The notes under the pieces: model-generated
Database searches by the model: none
Told to the model about the DNA's origin: nothing
Seen by the model: only the letters and a program-made list of their open reading frames with translations
Position numbers and translations under genes: made by a program
Shown here: positions 36,355 through 44,205 of the stretch, piece after piece
Position numbering within the stretch: position 1 is the first letter of the stretch
Layout of the letters: the number at the start of each line of letters is the position of its first letter
Source of the DNA: Streptomyces aurantiogriseus
GTDB taxonomy: Bacteria; Actinomycetota; Actinomycetes; Streptomycetales; Streptomycetaceae
Assembly (NCBI RefSeq): GCF_014649375.1
Contig: NZ_BMSX01000008.1
Span: 62,001 to 126,000 of the forward strand
Direction of reading: 5' to 3'
DNA: 64,000 nt

Positions 36355-36408
36355 GTTTCCGGTTGCGTACGGGTGTGTTTCCGTGACGTTTCGTTGCGTG
36401 GAGGTTTC
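36355..36408 (-). promoter_or_regulatory. GlnR-type binding array upstream of amtB-glnK
   Basis: On the minus strand GAAAC, GAAAC, GTACG and GAAAC occur exactly 11 bp apart (plus-strand positions 36388, 36377, 36366, 36355), as in the GlnR a/b-site pattern GTNAC-n6-GAAAC. A second pair, GAAAC (36404) and GCAAC (36393), is also 11 bp apart. This predicts nitrogen-limitation control. Confidence 0.75.
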
Positions 36409-36481
36409 CGAGAGCTCACGGCGCGGGGCGCTGCCGCTCGTGTGTGCGGCGGGGCTTCATGGATCAGGGAGAATGGGGGCC

Positions 36482-37435
36482 ATGAGCGTTCGTAACCAGT
36501 CATCCGAGCAGTCGGCCGGGACCCTTTACCGTGCCGGCTTCGCCTGCTTCGTGGGCCGCCCCAACGCGGGCAAGTCCACCCTCACGAACGCTCTGGTCGG
36601 GAAGAAGGTGGCGATCACCTCCAACCGGCCGCAGACGACGCGGCACACGGTGCGGGGTATCGTCCACCGGCCCGACGCGCAGCTGATCCTCGTCGACACC
36701 CCGGGGCTGCACAAACCGCGGACGCTGCTGGGGGAGCGGCTGAACGACGTCGTGCGGACGACGTGGGCCGAGGTGGACGTCATCGGGTTCTGCCTGCCGG
36801 CGAACGAGAAGCTGGGCCCCGGTGACCGGTTCATCGCCAAGGAACTCGCCGGGATCAAGCGGACGCCGAAGGTCGCGGTCGTCACGAAGACCGACCTCGT
36901 CGACCCCAAGGCGCTCGCCGAGCAGCTCATCGCGATCGACCAGCTGGGCAAGGAGCTGGGTATCGAGTGGGCCGAGATCGTCCCGGTGTCGGCGGTCGGC
37001 GACAAGCAGGTCGAGCTCCTGGCCGACCTGCTGGTCCCGATGCTGCCGGAGGGGCCCGCCCTGTACCCCGAGGGCGACCTGACCGACGAGCCCGAGCAGG
37101 TGATGGTCGCCGAGCTGATCCGCGAGGCCGCCCTGGAGGGCGTACGCGACGAACTCCCGCACTCCATCGCGGTGGTCGTCGAGGAGATGCTCCCGCGGGA
37201 GGACCGGCCTGCCGACAAGCCGCTCCTCGACATCCACGCGAACATCTACATCGAGCGGCCGAGCCAGAAGGGGATCATCATCGGCCCGAAGGGCCGCCGC
37301 CTGAAGGACGTCGGCATCAAGTCCCGCAAGCAGATCGAGGCGCTGCTGGGTACGCCGGTCTTCCTGGACCTGCATGTGAAGGTGGCGAAGGACTGGCAGC
37401 GGGACCCCAAGCAGCTACGCAAGCTGGGCTTCTGA
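36482..37435 (+). CDS. era: GTPase Era
   Basis: 317-residue ribosome-assembly GTPase binding 16S rRNA. G1 is GRPNAGKSTL, the switch region TSNRPQTTRHTVRGI, G3 DTPGLHKP, G4 TKTDLVD and G5 VSAVGD. The C-terminal KH domain contains GIIIGPKGRRLKDVGIKSRK. The ATG at 36482 begins MSVRNQSSEQ with GGGAGAATGGGGG before it. It normally continues the ybeY-corC operon but here is separated from it and has its own promoter region shared with divergent amtB. Confidence 0.97.
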   Translation: MSVRNQSSEQSAGTLYRAGFACFVGRPNAGKSTLTNALVGKKVAITSNRPQTTRHTVRGIVHRPDAQLILVDTPGLHKPRTLLGERLNDVVRTTWAEVDVIGFCLPANEKLGPGDRFIAKELAGIKRTPKVAVVTKTDLVDPKALAEQLIAIDQLGKELGIEWAEIVPVSAVGDKQVELLADLLVPMLPEGPALYPEGDLTDEPEQVMVAELIREAALEGVRDELPHSIAVVVEEMLPREDRPADKPLLDIHANIYIERPSQKGIIIGPKGRRLKDVGIKSRKQIEALLGTPVFLDLHVKVAKDWQRDPKQLRKLGF

Positions 37436-37447
37436 CACCGCGACGGG

Positions 37448-37986
37448 TCAGATCGCGCGGGGTGGGGGTGCCGGGGCGGTCAGCTGGCCGGTGGCGGTAA
37501 GGGCCAGGCGGGAGAACAGCTGGCCGGAGAATCCGAACAGCAGGGCGATGGCCGGCGCGATGGGGCGCGGGCGCCCCACGAGTTCTCCAGGAACACCTGA
37601 CCGAGCAGGTTCAGGTCGGGGTCGGCGAGCATACGGACCAGCAGCAGGCCCCCGACCGCGGCCAGCGCACCGCCGACCGGCGCGAGGACGAGCACCCCCC
37701 AGGACGACGGACGCTGTGAGCGCATCACCCCGACGACCGGGGACAGAAAGCCGCCCAGCGCCCCCAGCAGTATTGTCTCCCGGTGGTCGAGCACCCTGCC
37801 GATCAGCAGGACCGCGCACAGCCCGGTCAGGGCCAGCCACAGGGCGACGCGCTGCTGGTCGTAGTCCCGCTCGGCGGCGCTGTCCTCGAGCTCGTGGACC
37901 CGCTGCGCGGCGGCGAGCACGAGCGCCAGGTTCTCGGTCGCGCAGGAGTCCGCGGCGGACTCGGCGGCCCCGGTTCCCCCGGACAT
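37448..37986 (-). pseudogene. Frameshifted small membrane protein
   Basis: Two overlapping frames together give one membrane protein of about 179 residues. The first starts MSGGTGAAESAADSCATENL and has two hydrophobic segments (LWLALTGLCAVLLIGRV; GVLVLAPVGGALAAVGGLLLV), running to VFLENSWG. The sense then continues one frame over as RPRPIAPAIALLFGFSGQLF to the stop at 37448. One missing base in the four-C run at 37574-37577 explains the break. It may be a real mutation or a sequencing error. Function unknown; a phage-holin-like or channel role is not supported. Confidence 0.7.
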
Positions 37987-37994
37987 CAGCCCCC

Positions 37995-38879
37995 TCAGTC
38001 GCCTCCCCTCTCCGCCCCGCTGGTAGCGAAGTCCTGCAAGCCCACCACCCGCAGCAACTGCAGTCGCTCGTAGGACTCCGTGCCGGGGCGGGCGGTGTGG
38101 ATGATCAGGAGCTGGTGGTGCTCGTGGCTGAGGAGCACCTCGCAGTCGAGGTCCAGGAGGCCGACCAGCGGGTGCAGGAAGCGTTTTGTCGCCCGGTGGC
38201 GCAGGGACACCTCGTGCGCGTCCCACAGGCGGGCGAACTCCTCACTCGCCGCCCGGAGTTCGGCGACCAACGCGGCCGGTTCCGGGTCGTCGGGGCGGGC
38301 GGCGGTCACCGCGCGCAGGTTGGCCACGTGAGCGCGGGCGTGGTCCGCGCGGTCCTCCTCCGGGAACAGGCTGCGCGCGGTCGGGTCCAGGAAGTAACGG
38401 CGGACCAGATTGCGCTCCTGCCGGGGGTGGGACATCACGTCGAAGGTCAGCACCCTGGCCATCGCGTTCTGCGCCAGGACCTCGCCGCAGTCGGTCACCA
38501 CCTGCGCCGGTGTGTCGTGCAGGCGGTCCAGGATCAGCATCAGGCCGGGAGGGACGTGCGTCGACGCCGTCTCACGGCGCGGGGGCTCCTCGCCCACCAA
38601 GTGGAAGAGGTGGTCGCGTTCGTCGTCGGTGAGGCGCAGGGCGCGGGCCAGCGCCGTCAGCATCTGACGGGAAGGACGCGGGCCACGGGACTGTTCCAGG
38701 CGCGTGAAGTAGTCGACCGACATGCCCGCCAGCTGGGCCACCTCCTCGCGGCGCAGTCCGGGTGTGCGGCGGCGGGCGCCCGGTGTCAGGCCCACGTCCG
38801 ACGGGCTCAGACGGGCCCGGCCACGGCGCAGGAAGTCGGCGAGTTCGGCTCGGTTCACCTCTTCAGGCTGCGGTATCAC
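37995..38879 (-). CDS. XRE-family regulator with MmyB-like ligand domain
   Basis: 294-residue transcription factor. The N-terminal helix-turn-helix is RREEVAQLAGMSVDYFTRLE with QSRGPRPSRQMLTALARALR. The C-terminal MmyB-like PAS-type domain contains DTPAQVVTDCGEVLAQNAMA and ends LQLLRVVGLQDF. Such regulators usually repress a divergent short-chain dehydrogenase; here an NAD(P)-dependent oxidoreductase lies 107 bp away on the other strand, with a dyad between them. The stop is nine bases from the start of the frameshifted membrane protein. Confidence 0.9.
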   Translation of the reverse strand: MIPQPEEVNRAELADFLRRGRARLSPSDVGLTPGARRRTPGLRREEVAQLAGMSVDYFTRLEQSRGPRPSRQMLTALARALRLTDDERDHLFHLVGEEPPRRETASTHVPPGLMLILDRLHDTPAQVVTDCGEVLAQNAMARVLTFDVMSHPRQERNLVRRYFLDPTARSLFPEEDRADHARAHVANLRAVTAARPDDPEPAALVAELRAASEEFARLWDAHEVSLRHRATKRFLHPLVGLLDLDCEVLLSHEHHQLLIIHTARPGTESYERLQLLRVVGLQDFATSGAERGGD

Positions 38880-38891
38880 GCCCGGCTTATC

Positions 38892-38911
38892 CAGGGACTG
38901 CCAGTCCCCTG
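38892..38911. promoter_or_regulatory. Dyad operator between XRE regulator and SDR genes
   Basis: CAGGGACTGCCAGTCCCCTG: perfect 7-bp arms GGGACTG/CAGTCCC around one base, just outside the regulator's ATG. Likely the regulator's own operator; the binding assignment is inference. Confidence 0.65.
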
Positions 38912-38986
38912 ATCGACGGGTCTCTCCCGGCCGGGCGGGCTCCGTCCGAGGGTGGTGGCACCAGACGGAGAGCAGAGGAGCACATC

Positions 38987-39841
38987 ATGCTGACACTGGT
39001 GACGGGTACGACGGGACAGGTCGGCCGGCGTTTCGTACCGAGGCTGCTGGCGCAGACCCGGCCTGGGGAGAAGGTGCGGGTGCTGGTGCGCGACGCGGCA
39101 GGCGGGGAGCGGTTCGCGGAACTGGGCGCCGACGTCGTGGTCGGGGACCTGCGGGACGCGGAGACCCTCGGCAAGGCGGTGGCCGGGGTGGACGCGGTGG
39201 TGAACGTCGCGGCGTCGTTCCGCGGGGTGCCGGACGAGGAAGCCTGGGCCGTCAACCGGGACGCGGCCGTGGAGTTGGGTCGCGCCGCGCTGGCCTCCGG
39301 TGTACGGCGGTTCGTACAGGTCAGCACGGGGTTGGTGTACGGCGTCGGGCGGGGCCGCCCGCTGACCGAGGACGACCCGGTCCAGCCCGGCGGCGCGATG
39401 TGGGGCGCCTACGCCGAGTCCAAGGCCGAGGCCGAGCGGGAGCTGCTCGCGCTGGACGGGCTGGACGTGCGGGTCGGGAGGCTCCCCTTCGTCTACGGCG
39501 AGGGCGATCCGCACCTTGCCCAGTCCCTGATGTGGGCCCGGAACTGGGCGGCGACCCAGCGGCTGCAGATGGGTCATCACGCGGACGTGGCTCAGGGACT
39601 GCTGCGTCTGCTGTACGCGCCGGGCATCGCCGGCCGGATCTACAACATCGCCGACGACGCCCCCGTCACAGCGGTCGAACTGCACCAGCTCAACGGCGTC
39701 GAGGTCCCCGCCGAGCTCCACACCCGCACCGATTCCGACCCGTGGTTCGTGATCACCTCCACCGACCGCATCCGCCGGGAGCTCGGCTACCGCCCGCTGT
39801 ACCCCAGCGTCTACGCGGCCCGGGACGCCGGTGCCCTGTAG
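38987..39841 (+). CDS. NAD(P)-dependent epimerase/SDR-family oxidoreductase
   Basis: 284-residue extended short-chain dehydrogenase. The nucleotide-binding Gly motif is TGTTGQVGRRFV, the strand with Asp is ADVVVGDLRD, and the active-site Tyr-x3-Lys is AYAESKAEAE. It may act on sugar nucleotides, isoprenoids or quinones; the substrate is not readable. GAGGAG precedes the ATG by six bases. Divergent XRE regulator and operator-like dyad suggest induction by its substrate. Confidence 0.87.
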   Translation: MLTLVTGTTGQVGRRFVPRLLAQTRPGEKVRVLVRDAAGGERFAELGADVVVGDLRDAETLGKAVAGVDAVVNVAASFRGVPDEEAWAVNRDAAVELGRAALASGVRRFVQVSTGLVYGVGRGRPLTEDDPVQPGGAMWGAYAESKAEAERELLALDGLDVRVGRLPFVYGEGDPHLAQSLMWARNWAATQRLQMGHHADVAQGLLRLLYAPGIAGRIYNIADDAPVTAVELHQLNGVEVPAELHTRTDSDPWFVITSTDRIRRELGYRPLYPSVYAARDAGAL

Positions 39842-39858
39842 GCGCCCGCCCACCCAGC

Positions 39859-41115
39859 TCATTCCACCCCCCTGATCCGCCCCACCAACACCGCCCCCGC
39901 CAACCCGATCACCGCCGCCACCAGGTACAGCACCCGGTAGCCGCCCAGGTGGGCCACGATCGGTGCGGCGAGGGCGGGGGCCGCGACCTGGGGGAGGGCG
40001 TTGGCCACGTTGATGACGCCCAGGTCCTTGCCGCGGTCCAGCGCCTTTGGCAGGACGTCTGTCATCAGGGCGAAGTCGACCGAGGTGAAGACGCCGAAGC
40101 CCACGCCCAGCACCGCCGCCGCGACGATCGCTCCCGGCCAGGTCTGCCAGGCCGCGAGGCCGGCCGTCGCCACCGCCATCAGCACGCCCGACCAGATCAC
40201 GAACGGCTTGCGCCGGCCCACCCGGTCGGACCAGATGCCGCCGACCACCACTGTGGCGAGCAGTGTCACGCCGTTCACGGCCGTCAGGATCAGGACGCCC
40301 TCGTCGGGGTCGGTGTGGTTCAACTGGTCCCGCAGGTAGTAGAGCAGGTAGAGAAGGACCAGCGCGTTGCTCAGGTTCATCAGGAAGCGGGTGAGCCAGG
40401 CCCAGCCCAGGTCGGGGTAGCGGCGTGGGCTCAGCCAGAAGCCGGACAGGAAGGTGCGCCAGGACCAGGCCGGGCGGTCCTGCGGCCCGAGGCGGAGGTC
40501 CTTGTACCGGCCCACGTACGGCAGCACGCCCAGCACCGTGAACACCGCGCAGGCCGCATAGCCCGCCCCTACGCCCCCGGCGACCGTCGCCAGCCCCGTA
40601 CCGCCGACCACGCCCAGGATCTGGGCCGCGCCCAACCAGCCGCCCACCGAGCCCCGTTGGAGGCGCGGGACCCGGTCGGGGACGGCTGCCGTGACCGCCG
40701 CGAAGGCCGCGTTGAGGGTCAGCTGGACCAGGCACCAGCCCAGGGCCATCCACCACACGCCGTCCGCCGCTCCCAGCAGCAGCAACGACAGGGCGCCGCC
40801 CGCCGCGCCGGCCACGATCCACGGCGTGCGGCGGCCGTGGCGGGACGTAGTCCGGTCGGACAGGGCGCCGAAGAGGGGGTTCGCGGCCAGGGACACCACC
40901 GCGCCCACGCCGGTCACCCAGGCCAGCATCGTCTCCTTCGACATGCCGGAGCCGGGTGCGAAGTCCTCGGCCTGGGAGGCCAGCAGGATCTGCAGAGGGC
41001 CGTACCAGCCCACCCAGATCGCCCCGTTGGCCAGGGCCAGGGCCGCCGTCCAGCCCCGGCCCATCCGGTCGACCGGCTCGGCCAGGGCGCCGGGAGCAGG
41101 GCGCGTTGTCGTCAT
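39859..41115 (-). CDS. MFS sugar/glycoside transporter
   Basis: 418-residue twelve-helix transporter. The cytoplasmic loop LFGALSDRTTSRHGRRTPWI and the second half GIWSDRVGRRKPFVIWSG are MFS signatures; the GRRTPW form is common in glycoside-cation symporter-like members. Its ATG overlaps the stop of the upstream beta-glucosidase gene (ATGA), so the two form a transport-plus-hydrolysis unit for a beta-glucoside such as cellobiose or a plant glucoside. No regulator is adjacent. Confidence 0.87.
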   Translation of the reverse strand: MTTTRPAPGALAEPVDRMGRGWTAALALANGAIWVGWYGPLQILLASQAEDFAPGSGMSKETMLAWVTGVGAVVSLAANPLFGALSDRTTSRHGRRTPWIVAGAAGGALSLLLLGAADGVWWMALGWCLVQLTLNAAFAAVTAAVPDRVPRLQRGSVGGWLGAAQILGVVGGTGLATVAGGVGAGYAACAVFTVLGVLPYVGRYKDLRLGPQDRPAWSWRTFLSGFWLSPRRYPDLGWAWLTRFLMNLSNALVLLYLLYYLRDQLNHTDPDEGVLILTAVNGVTLLATVVVGGIWSDRVGRRKPFVIWSGVLMAVATAGLAAWQTWPGAIVAAAVLGVGFGVFTSVDFALMTDVLPKALDRGKDLGVINVANALPQVAAPALAAPIVAHLGGYRVLYLVAAVIGLAGAVLVGRIRGVE

Positions 41116-42434
41116 CTCTGGGCTCGCAGGACGTCCCGCAGCCAGGTGTACGAGGCCTTGGGGGTGCGGGTCAGGGTGTCGTAGTCGACGTGGACCAGGC
41201 CGAAGCGGCGCGCGTAGCCTTCCGCCCACTCGAAGTTGTCCAGCAGCGACCACACGAAGTAGCCGCGTACGTCCACGCCCGCCTCCACCGCCCGGTGCAG
41301 GGCGCGGAGGTGGCCGTCGAGGTAGGCGATGCGGTTCTGGTCGTCGATGCCCTCGTAGCTGCAGCCGTTCTCGGTGATGACGATCGGGGGGAGGCGGTCG
41401 CCGTAGCGGTCCTGGAAGGTGGTCAGCAGTTCCGTCAGGGCCTCTGGGACCACCGGCCAGCCGAAGTCCGTCACCGGGACGTCCTCGATCTGACGGACGG
41501 AGAAGGGGAGTTCGGCCGGGATCCGCACACCGCCGAACTCGATCTCCGTGCCCTGCGGGGCGCCGACCCTCGTCGGGGCGTAGTAGTTGACGCCGTACCA
41601 GTCGAGGGGTTCCGCGATCACTTTCAGGTCCGCCTGGACGTCTCCGGGCATCAACTCGCCCAGCCCCTCCGGGTATTCGCCCAGCAGGAGCGGCTCCGCG
41701 AACAGCCGGTTCAGCAGGACGTCGTAGAAGGCCGCCGCGTCCAGGTCGGCCTGCTCCTGGGAGGCCGGCCAGGTCGGGCCGTGGGAGTTGGCGATGCCGA
41801 TGTCGCTCGCGCCGGCCGCGCGCAGGGCCCGCACGGCCAGGCCGTGGGCCAGGAGTTGGTGGTGGGCCACCGGGAGCGCGTCGAAGAGCAGCTGCTTTCC
41901 GGGGGCGTGGGTGCCCAGCGCGTGGCCCAGCAGGGTGTGTTCGGCGGGCTCGTTGAGGGTGATCCATTTCTTGACGCGGTCGCCCAGGCGGTCCACCACC
42001 ATCGACACGTATTCGGCGAAGCGGTACGCCGTGTCCCGCTCCAGCCAGTCCAGCCGCGCCGGCAGGTCCCAGTGGAAGAGGGTCGGGACGGGGCGTACGC
42101 CGGCCGTCAGCAGTTCGTCCACCAGGCGGTCGTAGAAGTCGAGGCCACCGGGCGAGTTCACCCTCGGCCACGAGATCGAGAAGCGGTACGCGTCCACGCC
42201 CAGGCCGGACAGCAGCGCCACGTCCTCGGGGTAGCGGTGGTAGTGGTCGCAGGCCACCGCCGCCGTCGAGTCGTCCTTCACGCGCCCGGGTTCGGCCGTG
42301 AAGGTGTCCCACACGGACGGCTCGCGCTCGTCCACCGCCCCTTCGATCTGGTGGGCGGAGGTCGAGACACCCCACAGGAAGCCGGCCGGGAACCGGGGGA
42401 TCGGGTTCGGCGCACTGCGCTCTTCGCTTGCCAT
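41112..42434 (-). CDS. bgl: GH1 beta-glucosidase
   Basis: 440-residue family 1 glycoside hydrolase without signal peptide, so it acts on imported substrate. The acid/base Glu is in ITLNEPAEHT and the nucleophile in IVITENGCSYEG; the entry motif FPAGFLWGVSTSAHQIEGA is intact, as is WSLLDNFEWAEGY near the end. The ATG at 42434 (MASEERSAPN) is favoured over one four codons upstream. Coupled by a 4-bp overlap to the MFS gene downstream. Confidence 0.95.
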   Translation of the reverse strand: MASEERSAPNPIPRFPAGFLWGVSTSAHQIEGAVDEREPSVWDTFTAEPGRVKDDSTAAVACDHYHRYPEDVALLSGLGVDAYRFSISWPRVNSPGGLDFYDRLVDELLTAGVRPVPTLFHWDLPARLDWLERDTAYRFAEYVSMVVDRLGDRVKKWITLNEPAEHTLLGHALGTHAPGKQLLFDALPVAHHQLLAHGLAVRALRAAGASDIGIANSHGPTWPASQEQADLDAAAFYDVLLNRLFAEPLLLGEYPEGLGELMPGDVQADLKVIAEPLDWYGVNYYAPTRVGAPQGTEIEFGGVRIPAELPFSVRQIEDVPVTDFGWPVVPEALTELLTTFQDRYGDRLPPIVITENGCSYEGIDDQNRIAYLDGHLRALHRAVEAGVDVRGYFVWSLLDNFEWAEGYARRFGLVHVDYDTLTRTPKASYTWLRDVLRAQR

Positions 42435-42528
42435 GCGCCGGATCATCCGTACCAGCGGTAACGGAAGTCAACGGGCAGGCGGGAACGTCCTGTTACGGGC
42501 CTTCCGGGTACGCCTCACGCCGCCCCTG

Positions 42529-42795
42529 CTAGGCCCCCTCCTTCAGTACCCGGGAGATCAGCTTCTGCTGTTCCTCCGTGAGTCGGGGATCGGCCGCGTA
42601 CACCGTCCTGCCGTCCACGGTGATCTGGTAGCTGAAGCCGTCCGGGACCCCGATCGGGGGCACGCCCCGGCCGGCGGCGACCGCCTTCTCGGCCAGGGCG
42701 TGCCACTCCTGGGCATCGGGCCGCCCCGAGGTGTCCACCTCGGCGTGCCGCTCGATGCCCGCGAATCCGCCCGTGCGCCTCACCTGAATACGCAT
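42529..42795 (-). CDS. Emfourin-like protealysin inhibitor
   Basis: 88-residue cytoplasmic protein starting MRIQVRRTGGFAGIERHAEV. It resembles emfourins, small inhibitors encoded next to protealysin-type M4 peptidases; family assignment rests on the N-terminal RTGGFAGI, the segment FSYQITVDGRTV and the neighbour. It lies 20 bp behind the M4 gene on the same strand. It should neutralise the protease inside the cell. Confidence 0.8.
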   Translation of the reverse strand: MRIQVRRTGGFAGIERHAEVDTSGRPDAQEWHALAEKAVAAGRGVPPIGVPDGFSYQITVDGRTVYAADPRLTEEQQKLISRVLKEGA

Positions 42796-42815
42796 GGGAC
42801 CTGTCTAGTACGGAC

Positions 42816-43886
42816 CTACAGGATCCGCACCCCCACCTGCTCCCACGCCTTCTCCACGGCCTGGAGCTCCTCCCCGCCGTCGCCGAAGCGCTCCCGCGCG
42901 GCCCGCACGGTCAGCTTGGCGAAGTCGGTGAAGAGGGCCTTCTCCGAGAGCTCGCCGCCGGTCAGGACGTCGTACCAGATCTGTCCCGCCTTCTCCCAGG
43001 CGAAGCCGCCGATGGCGGTGGCGGCCAGGTGGAAGGCGTGGTTGGGGATGCCGGAGTTGATGTGGACGCCGCCGTTGTCGCGGCCGGTGCGGACGTAGTC
43101 GTCCATGGTCGCGGGCTGCGGGTCCTTGCCCAGGACGTCGTCGTCGTACGCGGTGCCGGGGGCCTTCATGGAGCGCAGGGCCTGGCCGGTCACGCTCGGC
43201 GCGAGGAGGCCGGCGCCGATGAGCCAGTCGGCCTCGGCGGCGGTCTGGCCGAGCGAGTACTGCTTGATGAGCGAGCCGAACACGTCGGACATCGACTCGT
43301 TGAGGGCGCCCGGCTGGCCGTAGTAGGTGAGGTTCGCCGTGTACTGGGTGACGCCGTGGGCCAGCTCGTGGCCGATCACGTCGATGGAGTTCGTGAAGTC
43401 GACGAAGATCTCGCCGTCGCCGTCGCCGAACACCATCTGCTCGCCGTTCCAGAAGGCGTTGTTGTAGCCCTCGTCGAAGTGGACCGTGGCGTCCAGGGGC
43501 AGGCCGTCGCCGTCGATGGAGTGGCGGCCGTAGGCCTTGAGGAAGAGGTCGAAGGTGGCGCCGAGGCCGGAGTAGGCGCGGTTGACCGTGGCGTCCTGGC
43601 CGGGGTCCTCGCCCTCGCCGCGGACCTTGGTGCCGGGCAGGTCGGTCCTGTGCTCCGCGTCGTAGATCGTGCGCAGCGGCTGCTCCGACGGTGCCTTCGC
43701 CGTCGGGCCGGCCCACAGGCGGAACTCGGTGGTCACCCGGCGCCGGGAGCGCAGCTCGCTGTCGCGCACCAGGGTGCGCTGTGCGGGTCCGGAGAGTGCG
43801 GGGTCGTCGTTGCGCGCCAGCCGGTCGAGGACGTGGGGCGGTACGACGGTGCAGAAGACGGGCTCGAAGCCCCCGTGAGTCGTCAT
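42816..43886 (-). CDS. M4-family metallopeptidase (protealysin type)
   Basis: 356-residue thermolysin-family zinc peptidase. The zinc motif is VIGHELAHGVTQ, with the third ligand Glu in GALNESMSDVFG and the catalytic His near GGVHINSGIPNHAFHLA. There is only a short N-terminal propeptide and no signal peptide, as in protealysins, which differ from secreted thermolysins. The ATG at 43886 (MTTHGGFEPV) has AAGGG upstream; a GTG three codons earlier is also possible. Paired with the inhibitor gene. Nested inverted repeats (TGTCACC/GGTGACA) lie upstream at 43917-43956. Confidence 0.93.
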   Translation of the reverse strand: MTTHGGFEPVFCTVVPPHVLDRLARNDDPALSGPAQRTLVRDSELRSRRRVTTEFRLWAGPTAKAPSEQPLRTIYDAEHRTDLPGTKVRGEGEDPGQDATVNRAYSGLGATFDLFLKAYGRHSIDGDGLPLDATVHFDEGYNNAFWNGEQMVFGDGDGEIFVDFTNSIDVIGHELAHGVTQYTANLTYYGQPGALNESMSDVFGSLIKQYSLGQTAAEADWLIGAGLLAPSVTGQALRSMKAPGTAYDDDVLGKDPQPATMDDYVRTGRDNGGVHINSGIPNHAFHLAATAIGGFAWEKAGQIWYDVLTGGELSEKALFTDFAKLTVRAARERFGDGGEELQAVEKAWEQVGVRIL

Positions 43887-44077
43887 GCCCGGCACCCTTG
43901 CACTGCGTCACCTCTCTGTCACCACCCGCAACCATGATTGGTGGAAAACGGTGACAAAGGACCCTCGGGCACGTCCGGGAGTGGTATGGCGCACGTTTTG
44001 TCCTGTTCGTTCACCCGGTCCCGCATACTGGAACAGGCCCGCGTGCCCGATGCGGCTCGGCTACAGTGCGGAGCACT

Positions 44078-44125
44078 ATGCGTTTCGGGCTGCTTCTCCT
44101 TAGCTGCCGCGGCGAGGGCCTGTAG
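44078..44125 (+). CDS. leuL: leuA leader peptide
   Basis: 15-codon ORF, MRFGLLLLSCRGEGL and TAG, 80 bp before leuA. Four consecutive Leu codons (CTG CTT CTC CTT, residues 5-8), two of them the uncommon CTT, fit a leucine-sensing attenuator, as described for Streptomyces leuA. It is too short for most gene finders. Confidence 0.85.
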   Translation: MRFGLLLLSCRGEGL

Positions 44126-44129
44126 TCGA

Positions 44130-44172
44130 GGCCGACCCCCTCCCCGCGGAGCTTGGTGTTGCGTCGTCGGCC
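44130..44172 (+). promoter_or_regulatory. Possible leuA attenuator stem
   Basis: GGCCGAC (44130-44136) can pair with GTCGGCC (44166-44172), just after the leader stop codon. It may form the alternative structure that responds to ribosome stalling on the leucine codons. No T tract is seen. Confidence 0.5.
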
Positions 44173-44205
44173 GTCCTTCCGGACACCCTGAGGAGCCACC
44201 GCACC

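Noticed and set aside
43917..43956. TGTCACC/GGTGACA dyad before the M4 peptidase gene as a certain operator
   Set aside because: Long 26-base centre with only partial inner pairing; mentioned with the gene but too weak for its own entry.
43998..44029. TTGTCC and CATACT as leuA promoter
   Set aside because: Spacing is 20 bp, outside the usual range, so not called.
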